Source: Candidatus Gastranaerophilales bacterium (lineage in GTDB: Bacteria > Cyanobacteriota > Vampirovibrionia > Gastranaerophilales > Gastranaerophilaceae). Taken from it: a stretch of DNA of 64,000 nucleotides. Under the pieces are notes generated by a model. The model ran no database searches. It was not told the DNA's origin and saw only the letters and a program-made list of their open reading frames with translations. Of the stretch, positions 18,526-27,475 are shown one piece after another. Position 1 is the stretch's first letter. The number at the start of each line of letters is the position of its first letter. Made by a program: the position numbers and the translations under genes. The stretch covers positions 186,001 through 250,000 of the forward strand of contig CALVBU010000001.1 in NCBI GenBank assembly GCA_944325875.1, given 5' to 3'.

Positions 18526-18741
18526 TTAATCATTAAATGTAGAAAAGAACTCGGCAATAGAAATATTTAAACCTTTACAAATAGCTTCTATTGTCGATAT
18601 TCTTATATCGCGTTGCGCTTTTTCTGCATACGTTACACAACTTTTTGATAAATCTGAATACCAAGCAAGTTTTTCAGCCGTTAAATGTTTTTCAGCTCTT
18701 AACTCTTTTATTCGTTTTGATATTTTTTCATTTATGTTCAT
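18526..18741 (-). CDS. XRE/Cro-type regulator paired with the pilin at 18855
   Basis: 71 residues that are essentially one helix-turn-helix domain (KRIKELRAEKHLTAEKLAWY, then DLSKSCVTYAEKAQRDIRIS, ending IAEFF). AAGG lies about 11 bp before the ATG. It is more distant from the 11674 and 25650 regulators than they are from each other. It is divergent from the pilin and shares a 113-bp control region with it. Its 3' end is 7 bp from the convergent PfkB stop. The probable job is autoregulation and repression of the adjacent pilin. Confidence 0.85.
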   Translation of the reverse strand: MNINEKISKRIKELRAEKHLTAEKLAWYSDLSKSCVTYAEKAQRDIRISTIEAICKGLNISIAEFFSTFND

Positions 18742-18742
18742 T

Positions 18743-18820
18743 ATATTAATACCTTATTATTAATATCTTGACATTAGTATCAACATGAAATACAATAATT
18801 AACATAATTGGTATTAACAT
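18743..18820 (+). promoter_or_regulatory. Promoter and repeated operator of pilin module 3
   Basis: A near-consensus promoter, TTGACA (18768-18773), 17 bp, TACAAT (18791-18796), fires towards the pilin. Three copies of an 11-mer close to GGTATTAACAT surround it: inverted at 18743-18753, direct at 18776-18786 (AGTATCAACAT, inside the spacer) and direct at 18810-18820. The copy in the spacer would block polymerase. The motif differs from that of the other modules. Confidence 0.7.
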
Positions 18821-18854
18821 TGTGAACTAAGAAAAAGGGATATGGAGGCGCATT

Positions 18855-19562
18855 ATGAAAAAAGGATTTACTCTCGCAGAAATACTGATAACACTTGGAA
18901 TTATAGGAATTGTAGCCGCAATAACAATACCAACTTTAATAGCTAAATATGAAGAAAAATCAACTATAACTGCTGTAAAAAAGAATTATTCAATATTTTC
19001 ACAGGCTCTTTTGATGCTGGCAAACGAATATGGCTCCTTAGAAGCACTAGCTCCAAATATATATACTCCTGGTATTGGCTCAACTGTATTGAAAGAAAAT
19101 GCTAACGTTACAATGAATGCTTTAAAAAAACATATAAAAACAATCAGAACTTGTGATCAAAAGACAAATTGCATGAATGTTGATTATAAGACTCTTAGCG
19201 GTTTAAAAACTCAAAATTGGGATAAATATAACAACATTCAAACAGGAATACTTGCAGATGGCACAACATTTTGGATCCTTAACAATTGTGCTGATGGGAG
19301 TCTTGATGGAGATGGAAATCCGAATGGAAACATCTGTATTCAAATAGGATTTGACATAAATGGCAATAAAAAACCCAATATAATGGGGGAAGATTTTTTC
19401 CATTTTGAAGCTAATAAAAATGGAAATATTATAATCCGTTCAGAAGAAGACATATATACAAGAGCTTGCTGCTCTTGCAAAAAATCTGGATTTGGAGATT
19501 ATAATGGATATCATTGCACAGATTGGATAATACGCAACGAAAATATGAATTATCCAGATTAA
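18855..19562 (+). CDS. Prepilin-like protein (module 3)
   Basis: 235 residues. The leader MKKG precedes FTLAEILITLG, with the classical Gly at -1 and Glu5, then the hydrophobic N-terminal helix. The hallmark FDINGNKKPNIMGEDFF is present, and there is a cysteine-rich end (TRACCSCKKSGFGDYNGYHC) unlike its paralogues. GGAGG lies 6 bp before the ATG. It is predicted to be a minor pilin or pseudopilin. The stop codon touches that of convergent recO with no gap and no terminator, so transcripts must overlap. Confidence 0.88.
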   Translation: MKKGFTLAEILITLGIIGIVAAITIPTLIAKYEEKSTITAVKKNYSIFSQALLMLANEYGSLEALAPNIYTPGIGSTVLKENANVTMNALKKHIKTIRTCDQKTNCMNVDYKTLSGLKTQNWDKYNNIQTGILADGTTFWILNNCADGSLDGDGNPNGNICIQIGFDINGNKKPNIMGEDFFHFEANKNGNIIIRSEEDIYTRACCSCKKSGFGDYNGYHCTDWIIRNENMNYPD

Positions 19563-20324
19563 TCAAACAACTTCTTGTAAAATAGCTGTTGAATTGAATT
19601 TTTTTACTGAATGTGCATTTATATAAGATTTCAATAATTCAAAAGAGACAAGACAAATTTTTTCATTCGCCTTTTGTTCATATTCAGAAGTTGAATCAAA
19701 CTCAGAATTAGCAAGAACTGAAAGAAAATCTCTTAATTTATAATGCATAACATCAGTCAAACCATAATGAGCATTACATTCCTTGCAGACAACACCCCCC
19801 AAGCGTCCTGAAAAATACATACTTTCATTTTCTATCGGATTTCCACAACAAAGACATTTATCTAATTCAAGAGAAAACCCAGAAACTCGCATCATTTTTA
19901 ACTGGAACTTTAAAACAGCAATCAAAATTTGCACTTTATCTTCAGCCTTAGATATTGTATTTAAAGCTTCATAAAGTAAATCATATACAACAGCAGAAGA
20001 TGGATCATCTTCAACCCCAAAATTATTTACAACTTCAGATACATACATGGAATAAAATATTTTATCCATATTTCTTCTTGTTGCATTAAAAGTATTTAAA
20101 GCTTCAGCCTGAGATATAGTATCTAAGTTACGGCCTTTATGTAACATAAGCTTATTTGCAACGAGCAAATCCATACGAGCGCCAAGCTTACTTTTAGGTT
20201 TTTTAGCCCCCTTAGCCACACCTCTTATAAGCCCTCTCTCCCTTGAATACATCACCATAATCTTATCAGACTCGCTAAGATTATAGGATTTTAAGTTAAT
20301 AGCGTCTGTTACAAAACTTTCCAT
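19563..20324 (-). CDS. recO: DNA repair protein RecO
   Basis: Mediator that helps load RecA onto SSB-coated single-stranded DNA in the RecFOR pathway. The N-terminal OB-fold begins MESFVTDAINLKSYNLSESD, with the conserved RGLIRGVAKGAKKPKSKLG. The C-terminal helical domain includes a zinc site CLCCG...CKEC. The 253-residue length is normal. It lies 31 bp downstream of pilT on the same strand and may be co-transcribed with it. It ends flush against the convergent pilin. Confidence 0.95.
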   Translation of the reverse strand: MESFVTDAINLKSYNLSESDKIMVMYSRERGLIRGVAKGAKKPKSKLGARMDLLVANKLMLHKGRNLDTISQAEALNTFNATRRNMDKIFYSMYVSEVVNNFGVEDDPSSAVVYDLLYEALNTISKAEDKVQILIAVLKFQLKMMRVSGFSLELDKCLCCGNPIENESMYFSGRLGGVVCKECNAHYGLTDVMHYKLRDFLSVLANSEFDSTSEYEQKANEKICLVSFELLKSYINAHSVKKFNSTAILQEVV

Positions 20325-20355
20325 TATATAAAATATTCAATTTTAAATTATTTAT

Positions 20356-21444
20356 CTATGAACCTGAATTTGTACCGTGGAATACACCTTTCAACATCTG
20401 AGCAAGTTCAGTTCTATCATCAGAGAAGCTCATTGCAACTTCTTCTGTAATATAATCATTCACGCAAAGATTGTATAAAGACATATTCATAGTAATCATA
20501 CTATTGAAAGATCCGTTTTTAACCAAATCATAAACTTTTTCAAGTTCATCTTTTTCTATAAAGTCTTTAACTGTAGATGTTACAACCAAAACTTCGCAAG
20601 CCGGACGACGACCTGAACCATCTTTCAGCGGAACCAATTTTTGAGATACTGTACCTCTAATAATCTGTGCCAACTGGTGACGAACAAAATCTCTATCTGA
20701 AGGCTCAAACATGTTAATAATTCTATCAACTGTCTGAATTGCATCGTTAGTGTGAATAGTTGCAAACACTAAGTGACCAGTTTCTGCAGCCTTTAATGCA
20801 GATGTAATAGTTTCTCTATCTCTAATTTCACCGATAAAGATAACATCAGGATCTTGTCTTAATGCATATTTTACACCATCTGGGAAAGATGCAGTATCAA
20901 CAAGAATTTGACGTTGAGAAACTATACCTTTTTTATTATTAAAAATAAACTCAATAGGGTCTTCAATTGTAATAATATGCTTAGGATAATTTGAATTGAT
21001 ATAATCAATAATAGAAGCAATCGTTGTTGATTTACCACTACCTGTAGGCCCTGTAACCAAAACTAAACCGTGGTTTAATTTAGCAAATTGTTCAATAGAA
21101 GATGGCAAATTCAGTTCTGCAATTTTTCTAACATAATAAGGAATCAACCTTATAACGAGCTTATTTTTACCCAATTGACGACTTAAGTTAACACGAAAAC
21201 GTGAAAACCCAGGTATCTCATAAGCGAAATCCAAATCATACACATTTTCAAGATTATCTTTTGCTGCTCTAGGTAACAAAACATCATAAGCATGATCTAT
21301 ATCATCATCCGTCAAAATCGGCATATTAATTTTCATAATTCTACCATCTTTACGAACTGTAGGGTGTTCACCTACTGCTAAGTGTACGTCTGATGCTGCA
21401 ATTGAAACTGCTTTTCTTAAAAAATCTTCAATATCGAAATCCAT
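20356..21444 (-). CDS. pilT: Type IV pilus retraction ATPase PilT
   Basis: Hexameric secretion-type ATPase that depolymerises type IV pili and drives twitching. It shows Walker A GPTGSGKSTT, the Asp-box region ITIEDPIEF, Walker B DPDVIFIGEIRD and the His-box AAETGHLVFATIHTNDA. I use ATG 21442-21444 (MDFDIEDFLRKA, 362 residues), because AGGA precedes it. The longer frame starts at a TTG without a ribosome site. Its presence suggests that at least some of the many pilins here form retractable pili. The extension ATPase (PilB) and the secretin are not in the window. Confidence 0.95.
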   Translation of the reverse strand: MDFDIEDFLRKAVSIAASDVHLAVGEHPTVRKDGRIMKINMPILTDDDIDHAYDVLLPRAAKDNLENVYDLDFAYEIPGFSRFRVNLSRQLGKNKLVIRLIPYYVRKIAELNLPSSIEQFAKLNHGLVLVTGPTGSGKSTTIASIIDYINSNYPKHIITIEDPIEFIFNNKKGIVSQRQILVDTASFPDGVKYALRQDPDVIFIGEIRDRETITSALKAAETGHLVFATIHTNDAIQTVDRIINMFEPSDRDFVRHQLAQIIRGTVSQKLVPLKDGSGRRPACEVLVVTSTVKDFIEKDELEKVYDLVKNGSFNSMITMNMSLYNLCVNDYITEEVAMSFSDDRTELAQMLKGVFHGTNSGS

Positions 21445-21471
21445 AACTATCCTATCTTCATAATCTCTCAA

Positions 21472-21745
21472 TACATATACATTATTATAACATTTTTATT
21501 ATCCTATGACAAGGATTTTTTACAAATACTACATATAGTGTAAATTATACGAAAAGAATATTAAGATTTCGTAATAATTCCAAATAAAAAAGTAAATTTT
21601 TCAAGATGAAAAAACTTTATATAAATGTAAGGGAAATTTCAAATTACTGATTGGAAAAAGAAAATTTATAATCAATAAAAAGCTTTAATATACATAATAT
21701 AAATACTTTATACTCTCTCTCTTAATATCCTCGTGTTTATTTAAT
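21472..21745. other. Intergenic stretch with no recognised gene
   Basis: AT-rich sequence between the pilT start and an orphan plus-strand terminator. I see no ORF with a ribosome site, no tRNA and no known riboswitch. Several TATAAT-like boxes occur, for example TATACT near 21708, which could start a short transcript running into the terminator at 21746. Confidence 0.5.
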
Positions 21746-21774
21746 GTTGCCAAATCTCTGGCAACTTTTTTTTT
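21746..21774 (+). terminator. Orphan plus-strand terminator, possible small RNA end
   Basis: GTTGCC-AAATCTCT-GGCAAC followed by nine T residues is a textbook terminator on the plus strand. No plus-strand gene lies upstream (pilT and recO are on the minus strand), so it may end a small RNA starting between about 21600 and 21715. Confidence 0.65.
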
Positions 21775-21776
21775 GC

Positions 21777-21808
21777 AATTAAAAAGAGCCCTAAGGCTCT
21801 TTTTAATT
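21777..21808. terminator. Terminator of trxB (symmetrical)
   Basis: 14-bp stem AATTAAAAAGAGCC/GGCTCTTTTTAATT with a CTAA loop, overlapping the trxB stop codon. It can work in both directions. Confidence 0.85.
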
Positions 21809-22752
21809 TAAACTCTTTGTGGAACATCTTTAAGACTTTCTATATATTTGACAGAATATACAGCTCCGACAGCCCCATCAGATGCCGCAGTAATAACTTG
21901 CCTCAATGGAGTTTTTCTTATATCGCCTACAGCATAAACACCTTCAATAGAAGTTTTCATCGTCTCATCTGTCAAAATAAATCCGCCAGCATCCTGCTCT
22001 AGCTGCCCTGAAATATTTTCCACATTCGGAACCATTCCGATATAAGGGAATACTCCATTAACAGCCAAATTAGATTGTTCTTTTGTCTTAACATTTTCAA
22101 GAACAACGGTATTAACTAAATCTTCACCTTTAATTTCTTTTACAACAGAGTCCCAAATGAATTCAATTTTTTCATTCTTAAATGCTCTTTCTTGAACAAT
22201 CTTATCAGCTCTAAGCTCATTTCTTCTATGAATTACATAAACTTTATCAGCAAATTTAGTCAAATACATGGCTTCTTCGACCGCAGCATTTCCACCACCA
22301 ACTACTGCAACAACCTTTTCTTTATAAAAAGCGCCATCACAAACTGCACAATAGCTTACACCACGACCAACAAATTCCTTTTCACCCGGAACACCTAATT
22401 TCATTGGCTGTGCTCCGCAAGCAACAATTACACTCTTAGCTCTAAATTCACCTTCCTTAGTTAAAATAACTTTAGGTGATGAAGTTAAATCAATTTTCTC
22501 AATCTCCTGCATAGGGAATTTTTGAACGCCAAATTTATCAGCATGTTCTTCAAACTTTTCCATTAAGTCAAATCCGCCAATAATTGGAAACCCAGGATAA
22601 TTTTCCAACTCAAGATAATTTGAAGGCTGCCCGCCCATCATGCTAATATCAATTAAAGCTGTAGATACTGCACCTCGACTAGCATAAATTGCAGCAGAAA
22701 GTCCAGCCGGTCCTCCACCTAAAATAACAACGTCAAAATCATAAATTTGCAT
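21808..22752 (-). CDS. trxB: Thioredoxin-disulfide reductase
   Basis: FAD- and NADPH-dependent reductase of thioredoxin. It has the FAD-binding GGGPAGLSAAIYASRG, the redox-active CAVC pair in YCAVCDGAFY, the NADPH-binding GGGNAAVEEA and the terminal GVYAVGDI FAD motif. The 314-residue length is typical. GAGGAT precedes the ATG at 22752. It follows a secreted-protein gene by 10 bp, probably in one transcript. No thioredoxin gene is in the window. Confidence 0.97.
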   Translation of the reverse strand: MQIYDFDVVILGGGPAGLSAAIYASRGAVSTALIDISMMGGQPSNYLELENYPGFPIIGGFDLMEKFEEHADKFGVQKFPMQEIEKIDLTSSPKVILTKEGEFRAKSVIVACGAQPMKLGVPGEKEFVGRGVSYCAVCDGAFYKEKVVAVVGGGNAAVEEAMYLTKFADKVYVIHRRNELRADKIVQERAFKNEKIEFIWDSVVKEIKGEDLVNTVVLENVKTKEQSNLAVNGVFPYIGMVPNVENISGQLEQDAGGFILTDETMKTSIEGVYAVGDIRKTPLRQVITAASDGAVGAVYSVKYIESLKDVPQRV

Positions 22753-22762
22753 AATTATATCC

Positions 22763-23266
22763 TCATTTATCTATCACGCTCGAGCCGGAAATTTTCTCAC
22801 CCTTCAACATATATAATGCTTTTTTCTCACTTATAACTGAGTTATCAGTATCAGAATATGTAACTAAACTAAGAGTATTTTTTCCGGTAAAAGTATTGCC
22901 ATTAATAGTAATTTCAACTGAATCCGTCAATTTCTGCTTATCATAATCCCCTACTTTTGTAAACCTAATAGTATTTTTGTTTACATAACTAACGTTAATA
23001 GATGCACTAGCACCGGTAAACGGATTACTTAAACTAATGACGTCACCAGTTCTTGATAAGTTCCAAATATCAACACTGACTTTCTTAAAAGAATAAGGGC
23101 TATCTGTTGTTTTCAATGCTGCAGCTACACGCCAAGTTCCCATAAGATCAGAAGGAACTTCTTTTACCAAGGAAACTCCCGCATGTAAAACAGTCGGAGC
23201 CTCAGCTTTAACAATCCCTTGAAAGCCAAACATCAATATTATTATACTTATCAAGACTCTTAACAT
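22763..23266 (-). CDS. Secreted protein of unknown function
   Basis: 167 residues from ATG 23264-23266 (MLRVLISIIILMFGF...), with AAGG eight bases upstream. An upstream in-frame GTG has no such site. A typical signal peptide ends near VKA-EA. The mature part is beta-rich (DLMGTWRVAAAL, TVEITING-like strands), resembling a lipocalin- or META-like barrel. I recognise no family and there is no lipobox cysteine. It lies between gpi, which has a terminator, and trxB with a 10-bp gap, so it may be co-expressed with trxB. A periplasmic location is inferred. Confidence 0.75.
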   Translation of the reverse strand: MLRVLISIIILMFGFQGIVKAEAPTVLHAGVSLVKEVPSDLMGTWRVAAALKTTDSPYSFKKVSVDIWNLSRTGDVISLSNPFTGASASINVSYVNKNTIRFTKVGDYDKQKLTDSVEITINGNTFTGKNTLSLVTYSDTDNSVISEKKALYMLKGEKISGSSVIDK

Positions 23267-23319
23267 ACACACCTTATTAATTATTTAAGCATAAATATCA
23301 AGTTATATCAATTTAGATA

Positions 23320-23360
23320 AAAAAGAGGTCCGAGTCAAATGAATCATTGAACCTCTTTTT
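23320..23360 (-). terminator. Terminator after gpi
   Basis: Ten-base stem AAAAAGAGGT/ACCTCTTTTT with an inner partial TCAAATGA/TCATTGA pairing. It lies just past the gpi stop and has T-rich arms on both strands. Confidence 0.7.
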
Positions 23361-23382
23361 CTATACTTTAACATAGTTAAAA

Positions 23383-24771
23383 CTAGACAGAACCCATTTT
23401 TTCTTGAAGCACTCTAGCTGAATCCTCATACCCAGCTCTTCCCATAAGTGCGTAAGTATAATTCTTAGCTTGCTCAACTCCCGGCTGATTAAAAGTATTA
23501 ATTCCATACAATTCACCGGCAATTGCAGTCTGTACCTCAAACATATAAAGCAATTGAGCAACGTTGTACCCATCAACTTTTGGTAACGTAATTGTTACTG
23601 TTGGTCTTTGATAATCAGCTAAAGCAACCCTTGTAGAATCAGCTTCCGCATTAAGAAGTTGATTAATCGTTTTTCCACCAAGATAATTCAAACCAGTATA
23701 TTCAAAAATATTAGGTATATCTAAGGTCTTATCAAACTCTTTTACTCTTATAAAGTTAATAACTTTATTATTAGGACCCTCATTATATAATTGAATTTGT
23801 GAATGCTGATCAGTTACCCCAAGAGCCTTTATCGGCGTAGGTCCAATATTTACATCATTACCGTCTATATCCTTATTCTTACCAAGAGATTCCGCCCATA
23901 ATTGTACATACCAATCAGACACATATTTTAATCTGCTTGAATACGGCATCATCACAGATAAGTTCTTACCCTTTTTAATATCCATAAGATAATGAATTAA
24001 AGCATTTTGGGCCGCAATATTTTCATTAATATCCGTATTTTTTAACGCCAAATCCATATCCTTAATACCTTTAACGATAGGATCAATATCTATACCAACT
24101 AAAGCAAGAGGTAATAATCCAACCGCTGAAAATACAGAAAAACGGCCGCCTACATCATCCGGTACAACAAAAGTTTTATAACCTTCTTGTTCTGCAATTT
24201 GTCTTAAAATACCTGTTCTTTTGTCTGTAGTAGCGACAACGTTATAACGGTAATTATCACCTAATTCTTTTTCTAACCTGTCTTTTACAATCATGAACTG
24301 AGACATAATTTCTGCAGTAGAACCTGATTTAGTGATAACGTTTACAAGAGTTTTCTTTAAATCAAGAATATCTAATAGACCACTCATTGTATCAGGATCA
24401 ATATTATCTAAAAAGAAAATTCTTGGAAGACCCTCTCTTTGTTCATCAGATAATAAATTCCAATACGGTTTTAAAAGAGCTTCTGTCAAAGCGACACCGC
24501 CCAATGCCGATCCACCAATACCAAGCACTAAGATATTTTCGAAACGATCTTTTACCATAGATGCATACTCTTTTACATACCAAATAGTCTCTTCGTTATA
24601 ACCGAGATTCATCCATTGTAACCATTGTCCTGGCTTATCTTTTCTTTGATTTAGGCTTGCTATTATTGAGGCGATAGTATCTTTATATGCAGCAAATTCT
24701 TTTTCTAGTTCCAACCCGTTTTCATGTCCAATAATCTTTGCATCAACATTTCGGCAGCATAACTCTATCAT
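23383..24771 (-). CDS. gpi: Glucose-6-phosphate isomerase
   Basis: Interconverts glucose-6-phosphate and fructose-6-phosphate in glycolysis and gluconeogenesis. It carries the phosphate-binding VLGIGGSALGGVAL, VITKSGSTAE and VGGRFSVFSAVGLLPLA segments, plus the C-terminal GVEQAKNY signature. The start is ATG 24769-24771 (MIELCCRN) with an upstream GGGG-rich site. The longer frame adds a hydrophobic 25-residue stretch from unsupported codons. At about 462 residues it matches the shorter bacterial form. Pilin module 4 lies upstream, transcribed towards it. Confidence 0.95.
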   Translation of the reverse strand: MIELCCRNVDAKIIGHENGLELEKEFAAYKDTIASIIASLNQRKDKPGQWLQWMNLGYNEETIWYVKEYASMVKDRFENILVLGIGGSALGGVALTEALLKPYWNLLSDEQREGLPRIFFLDNIDPDTMSGLLDILDLKKTLVNVITKSGSTAEIMSQFMIVKDRLEKELGDNYRYNVVATTDKRTGILRQIAEQEGYKTFVVPDDVGGRFSVFSAVGLLPLALVGIDIDPIVKGIKDMDLALKNTDINENIAAQNALIHYLMDIKKGKNLSVMMPYSSRLKYVSDWYVQLWAESLGKNKDIDGNDVNIGPTPIKALGVTDQHSQIQLYNEGPNNKVINFIRVKEFDKTLDIPNIFEYTGLNYLGGKTINQLLNAEADSTRVALADYQRPTVTITLPKVDGYNVAQLLYMFEVQTAIAGELYGINTFNQPGVEQAKNYTYALMGRAGYEDSARVLQEKMGSV

Positions 24772-24900
24772 ATTGTCTTTACCCCTCTCAAATAACCTTT
24801 CATATAATAAAATTACTACACATATAAATAATATTCTATAATTCAATAATACTGCATAAAGGCTAAATTACAATATTACACGGGATAATGTAATAATTAT

Positions 24901-25584
24901 TTACCAAGGATAATCATCTTTTATCTCCCATCCGTCAAGCATAATCAATGCTGCACAAAACTGACCTCTTCCACTTCTAGAACATGCATAACTACCTTTC
25001 ATCGCACTTTCTCTTGTCATATCGGTCATAGGCATATCAGCTTCTCCATACGAACCATATGGAACTAATTTTCTTTTATTATCTTTAGTTATAGAAAACC
25101 CAAAAAAATCACGACCTATTATATTGGGGCTTTTCATACCGTTTATATCAATAAAAATCGGTTTGGATTTATTATATACCCCTGCAATGGAACAATAAAA
25201 TAATGTACCATCCTTTAAAGACACAACCATAGCACTACCCGCCAATGGGTTAAAACTACTTTCAATACTTCCATTCGGTCTTTTATATTTGACCTCATTC
25301 ATAATATCCGAATACCTAATATTCAAAATATTTGGCATATATTTTTGCAAATATTTAGTAAAGAAATCTGCAGAATTAAGTGTAAAATCCCAATATTCAA
25401 TGGATCCATTATCTGCCTCAGACATTATAATAGCTTGAGAAAGATTATTATAAACCTTTTTTAATCGTTCTACAGTCTCCATTTTTTGATACTTCGCAAT
25501 TAATATAGGTAATGTCATTGCTGCAACTATACCGATTATACCTAAAGTAATTAAAACTTCCGCTAACGTGAATGCACGTTTCAT
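24901..25584 (-). CDS. Prepilin-like protein (module 4)
   Basis: 227 residues. The leader is MKRA then FTLAEVLITLG, with Ala before the cleavage site and Glu5. The mid-region contains EADNGSIEYWDF, the hallmark IDINGMKSPNIIGRDFF, and a C-terminus with paired cysteines ending CAALIMLDGWEIKDDYPW. It is the most complete example of the family's C-terminal pattern, shared with the pilins at 5094 and 30688. GGAGG precedes the ATG. It is divergent from the regulator at 25650. Its promoter (-10 25627-25632, -35 25650-25655) reaches into the regulator's start codon, so the two genes compete directly. It is a likely minor pilin. Confidence 0.9.
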   Translation of the reverse strand: MKRAFTLAEVLITLGIIGIVAAMTLPILIAKYQKMETVERLKKVYNNLSQAIIMSEADNGSIEYWDFTLNSADFFTKYLQKYMPNILNIRYSDIMNEVKYKRPNGSIESSFNPLAGSAMVVSLKDGTLFYCSIAGVYNKSKPIFIDINGMKSPNIIGRDFFGFSITKDNKRKLVPYGSYGEADMPMTDMTRESAMKGSYACSRSGRGQFCAALIMLDGWEIKDDYPW

Positions 25585-25599
25585 AAATCCTCCAGCTCT

Positions 25600-25656
25600 C
25601 CTGTATACATGCAGGAATATATAACCATTATATTTCTTATACTGTATGTATGCAAT
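25600..25656. promoter_or_regulatory. Face-to-face promoters and operators of pilin module 4
   Basis: Minus strand: TTGCAT (25650-25655), 17 bp, TATAAT (25627-25632) for the pilin. Plus strand: TATACT (25638-25643) places +1 on the A of the regulator's ATG, so that mRNA would be leaderless. Two similar sites, CTGTATACATGCAG (25601-25614) and CTGTATGTATGCAA (25642-25655), lie 41 bp apart. The second covers the pilin -35 and the regulator start. Confidence 0.65.
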
Positions 25657-25925
25657 ATAAAAATGAAAAAACTTTACAATTAATCAAAGAGTTTGGAAAA
25701 ACCCTAAAAAATCAGCGTGAAACTCATACAAAAAAATCACAAACTCTTTTTGCATACGAATATGAGCTAGATTCTGGCAACCTAAGTCGAATCGAAAACG
25801 GCAAGATTGATCCAAAACTAACTATGCTATGGAGAATTGCAGAAGCTCTTGGAATACCGCTTTCAGAACTAATCAAAGCATTAGAAGATAATCTTGGTAA
25901 AGATTTCCATATTACCGAGCAATAA
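25650..25925 (+). CDS. XRE/Cro-type regulator paired with the pilin at 24901
   Basis: 91 residues with a helix-turn-helix (QTLFAYEYELDSGNLSRIEN) and the helix MLWRIAEALGIPLSELIKAL. It is closest to the remnant at 5480. There is no Shine-Dalgarno sequence, and the -10 box sits six bases before the ATG, so translation probably starts on a leaderless mRNA. It overlaps the convergent permease gene by 14 bp. The probable role is autoregulator and repressor of the divergent pilin through the paired CTGTAT-type sites. Confidence 0.87.
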   Translation: MQYKNEKTLQLIKEFGKTLKNQRETHTKKSQTLFAYEYELDSGNLSRIENGKIDPKLTMLWRIAEALGIPLSELIKALEDNLGKDFHITEQ

Positions 25926-27474
25926 GTTTTTCAACTTTTTTCTGCATTTCAATTCTTTTTTGTTCTTCAAGTCGTTTTTGTTTATAACCGTAAGCAGCAT
26001 AAATCATTACACCCATAACTAGCCATAATGGGAAATATAAAGATGAAGTTTTCAAAAACTTCATAGAATACACCATCAAGCCGCCACAAGTAATGATTCC
26101 AAGAATTGGGAAAATAGGACAGAAAGGAACTTTAAAAGGTCTTTCTCTATCCGGATCAGTCTTTCTCAAAATCAAAACTGCAATACAAATTATAATAAAG
26201 GATGTGAATGTTCCAAAATTACACAACTCAGCAGAAATATTCAAATCCATAAATAATGCACAAATAATTACAACAATACCTGAAATCCATGTCAAAACAT
26301 GAGGAGTTCTAAATTTTTTATGAATTAATCTTAATGATTTTGGCAAAAATCTATCCCTGCTCATTGCATATAAAATTCTTGTAGTACCTAACTGATAAAT
26401 CAAAAGCACAGAGGTTAAAGCACACAAAGCACCGATAGAAATAAGCCCAGCAAACCAATCAATACCAATAGCCCTCATAGCATGAGCAATAGGAGCTTGG
26501 ATATCAATTGTTCCCAAAGGTACAGTACCTGTAAGAACCAAGGCCACGCATACATATAAAATTGTACAAATAATTAACGTACCTAAAATAGCAATAGGCA
26601 AATCTCTTTGAGGATTTTCAGTTTCTTCTGCTGTGGTGGAAATCGCATCAAAACCAATATAAGCAAAGAAAATTAAAAACGCGCCCATAAATACACCTTC
26701 AAAACCATTTGGTGCAAATGGAGTCCAATTTTCAGGTTTCACATAAAAAGCCCCAACCAAAATAAACGACAAAATCATAAACATATTTACACCTACCATA
26801 ATACTTGCGACTCTGGTAGATTCCTTAACACCTTTAATTAACAAAAGTGTAAGTACTAATACTATTGCCATAGCTGGTAAATTTATAGCAACTGGGATTT
26901 TATCGAATAAATAAGGCATCTGCGTATGCGGATCAAGACCGAATTTATCGCAATAAGAAAGCATAAACCTATAATCATTTCTTAGCCACATAGGAAAATT
27001 AACAACAAAAGCAGGTAGAATATGCTTAAATCCTTTCAAGAATTGAACAAAATATCCAGTCCAAGCACTTGCAACAGTAATATTTCCGATTGCATATTCA
27101 AGCATTAATATCCAACCTACCATCCAAGCCATAAACTCACCCATAGTAGCGTAAGTATATGTATAAGCACTTCCTGCAACTGGGATCATCGCAGCGATTT
27201 CACTGTAACACAACGCAGAAAATACGCAAGCGATAGCTGCCATTACCATTGAAATAATAATAGCAGGACCAGCTCCAACACCTTCCGGTCCACCCTGAAT
27301 AGCCGTACCTATTATTGTAAAAATACCAGTTCCAACAACGGCACCTATACCTATTACAATAAGGTCAAACACGTTTAAGGTTTTCTTTAATTCAGATTTT
27401 TTACTTGTTGCTATTAATTCGTCAGTGCTTCTTTTTGACAAGCAATTTGCTATAATCGATTTTAAATTGTTCAT
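25912..27474 (-). CDS. APC-family amino acid permease (copy 1)
   Basis: 520-residue polytopic membrane protein of the amino acid-polyamine-organocation superfamily, closest in style to the cationic amino acid transporter/YfnA group. It has the first-helix signature GIGAVVGTGIFTIIGTAI, the IFFAYIGFDAISTTAEE segment of helix 6, and about 12-13 membrane spans. It lies 1 bp downstream of a paralogue with the same architecture, so this is a tandem duplication in one operon. Substrate is not determinable; both are likely proton-coupled importers of amino acids. Confidence 0.9.
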   Translation of the reverse strand: MNNLKSIIANCLSKRSTDELIATSKKSELKKTLNVFDLIVIGIGAVVGTGIFTIIGTAIQGGPEGVGAGPAIIISMVMAAIACVFSALCYSEIAAMIPVAGSAYTYTYATMGEFMAWMVGWILMLEYAIGNITVASAWTGYFVQFLKGFKHILPAFVVNFPMWLRNDYRFMLSYCDKFGLDPHTQMPYLFDKIPVAINLPAMAIVLVLTLLLIKGVKESTRVASIMVGVNMFMILSFILVGAFYVKPENWTPFAPNGFEGVFMGAFLIFFAYIGFDAISTTAEETENPQRDLPIAILGTLIICTILYVCVALVLTGTVPLGTIDIQAPIAHAMRAIGIDWFAGLISIGALCALTSVLLIYQLGTTRILYAMSRDRFLPKSLRLIHKKFRTPHVLTWISGIVVIICALFMDLNISAELCNFGTFTSFIIICIAVLILRKTDPDRERPFKVPFCPIFPILGIITCGGLMVYSMKFLKTSSLYFPLWLVMGVMIYAAYGYKQKRLEEQKRIEMQKKVEKLIAR

Positions 27475-27475
27475 C

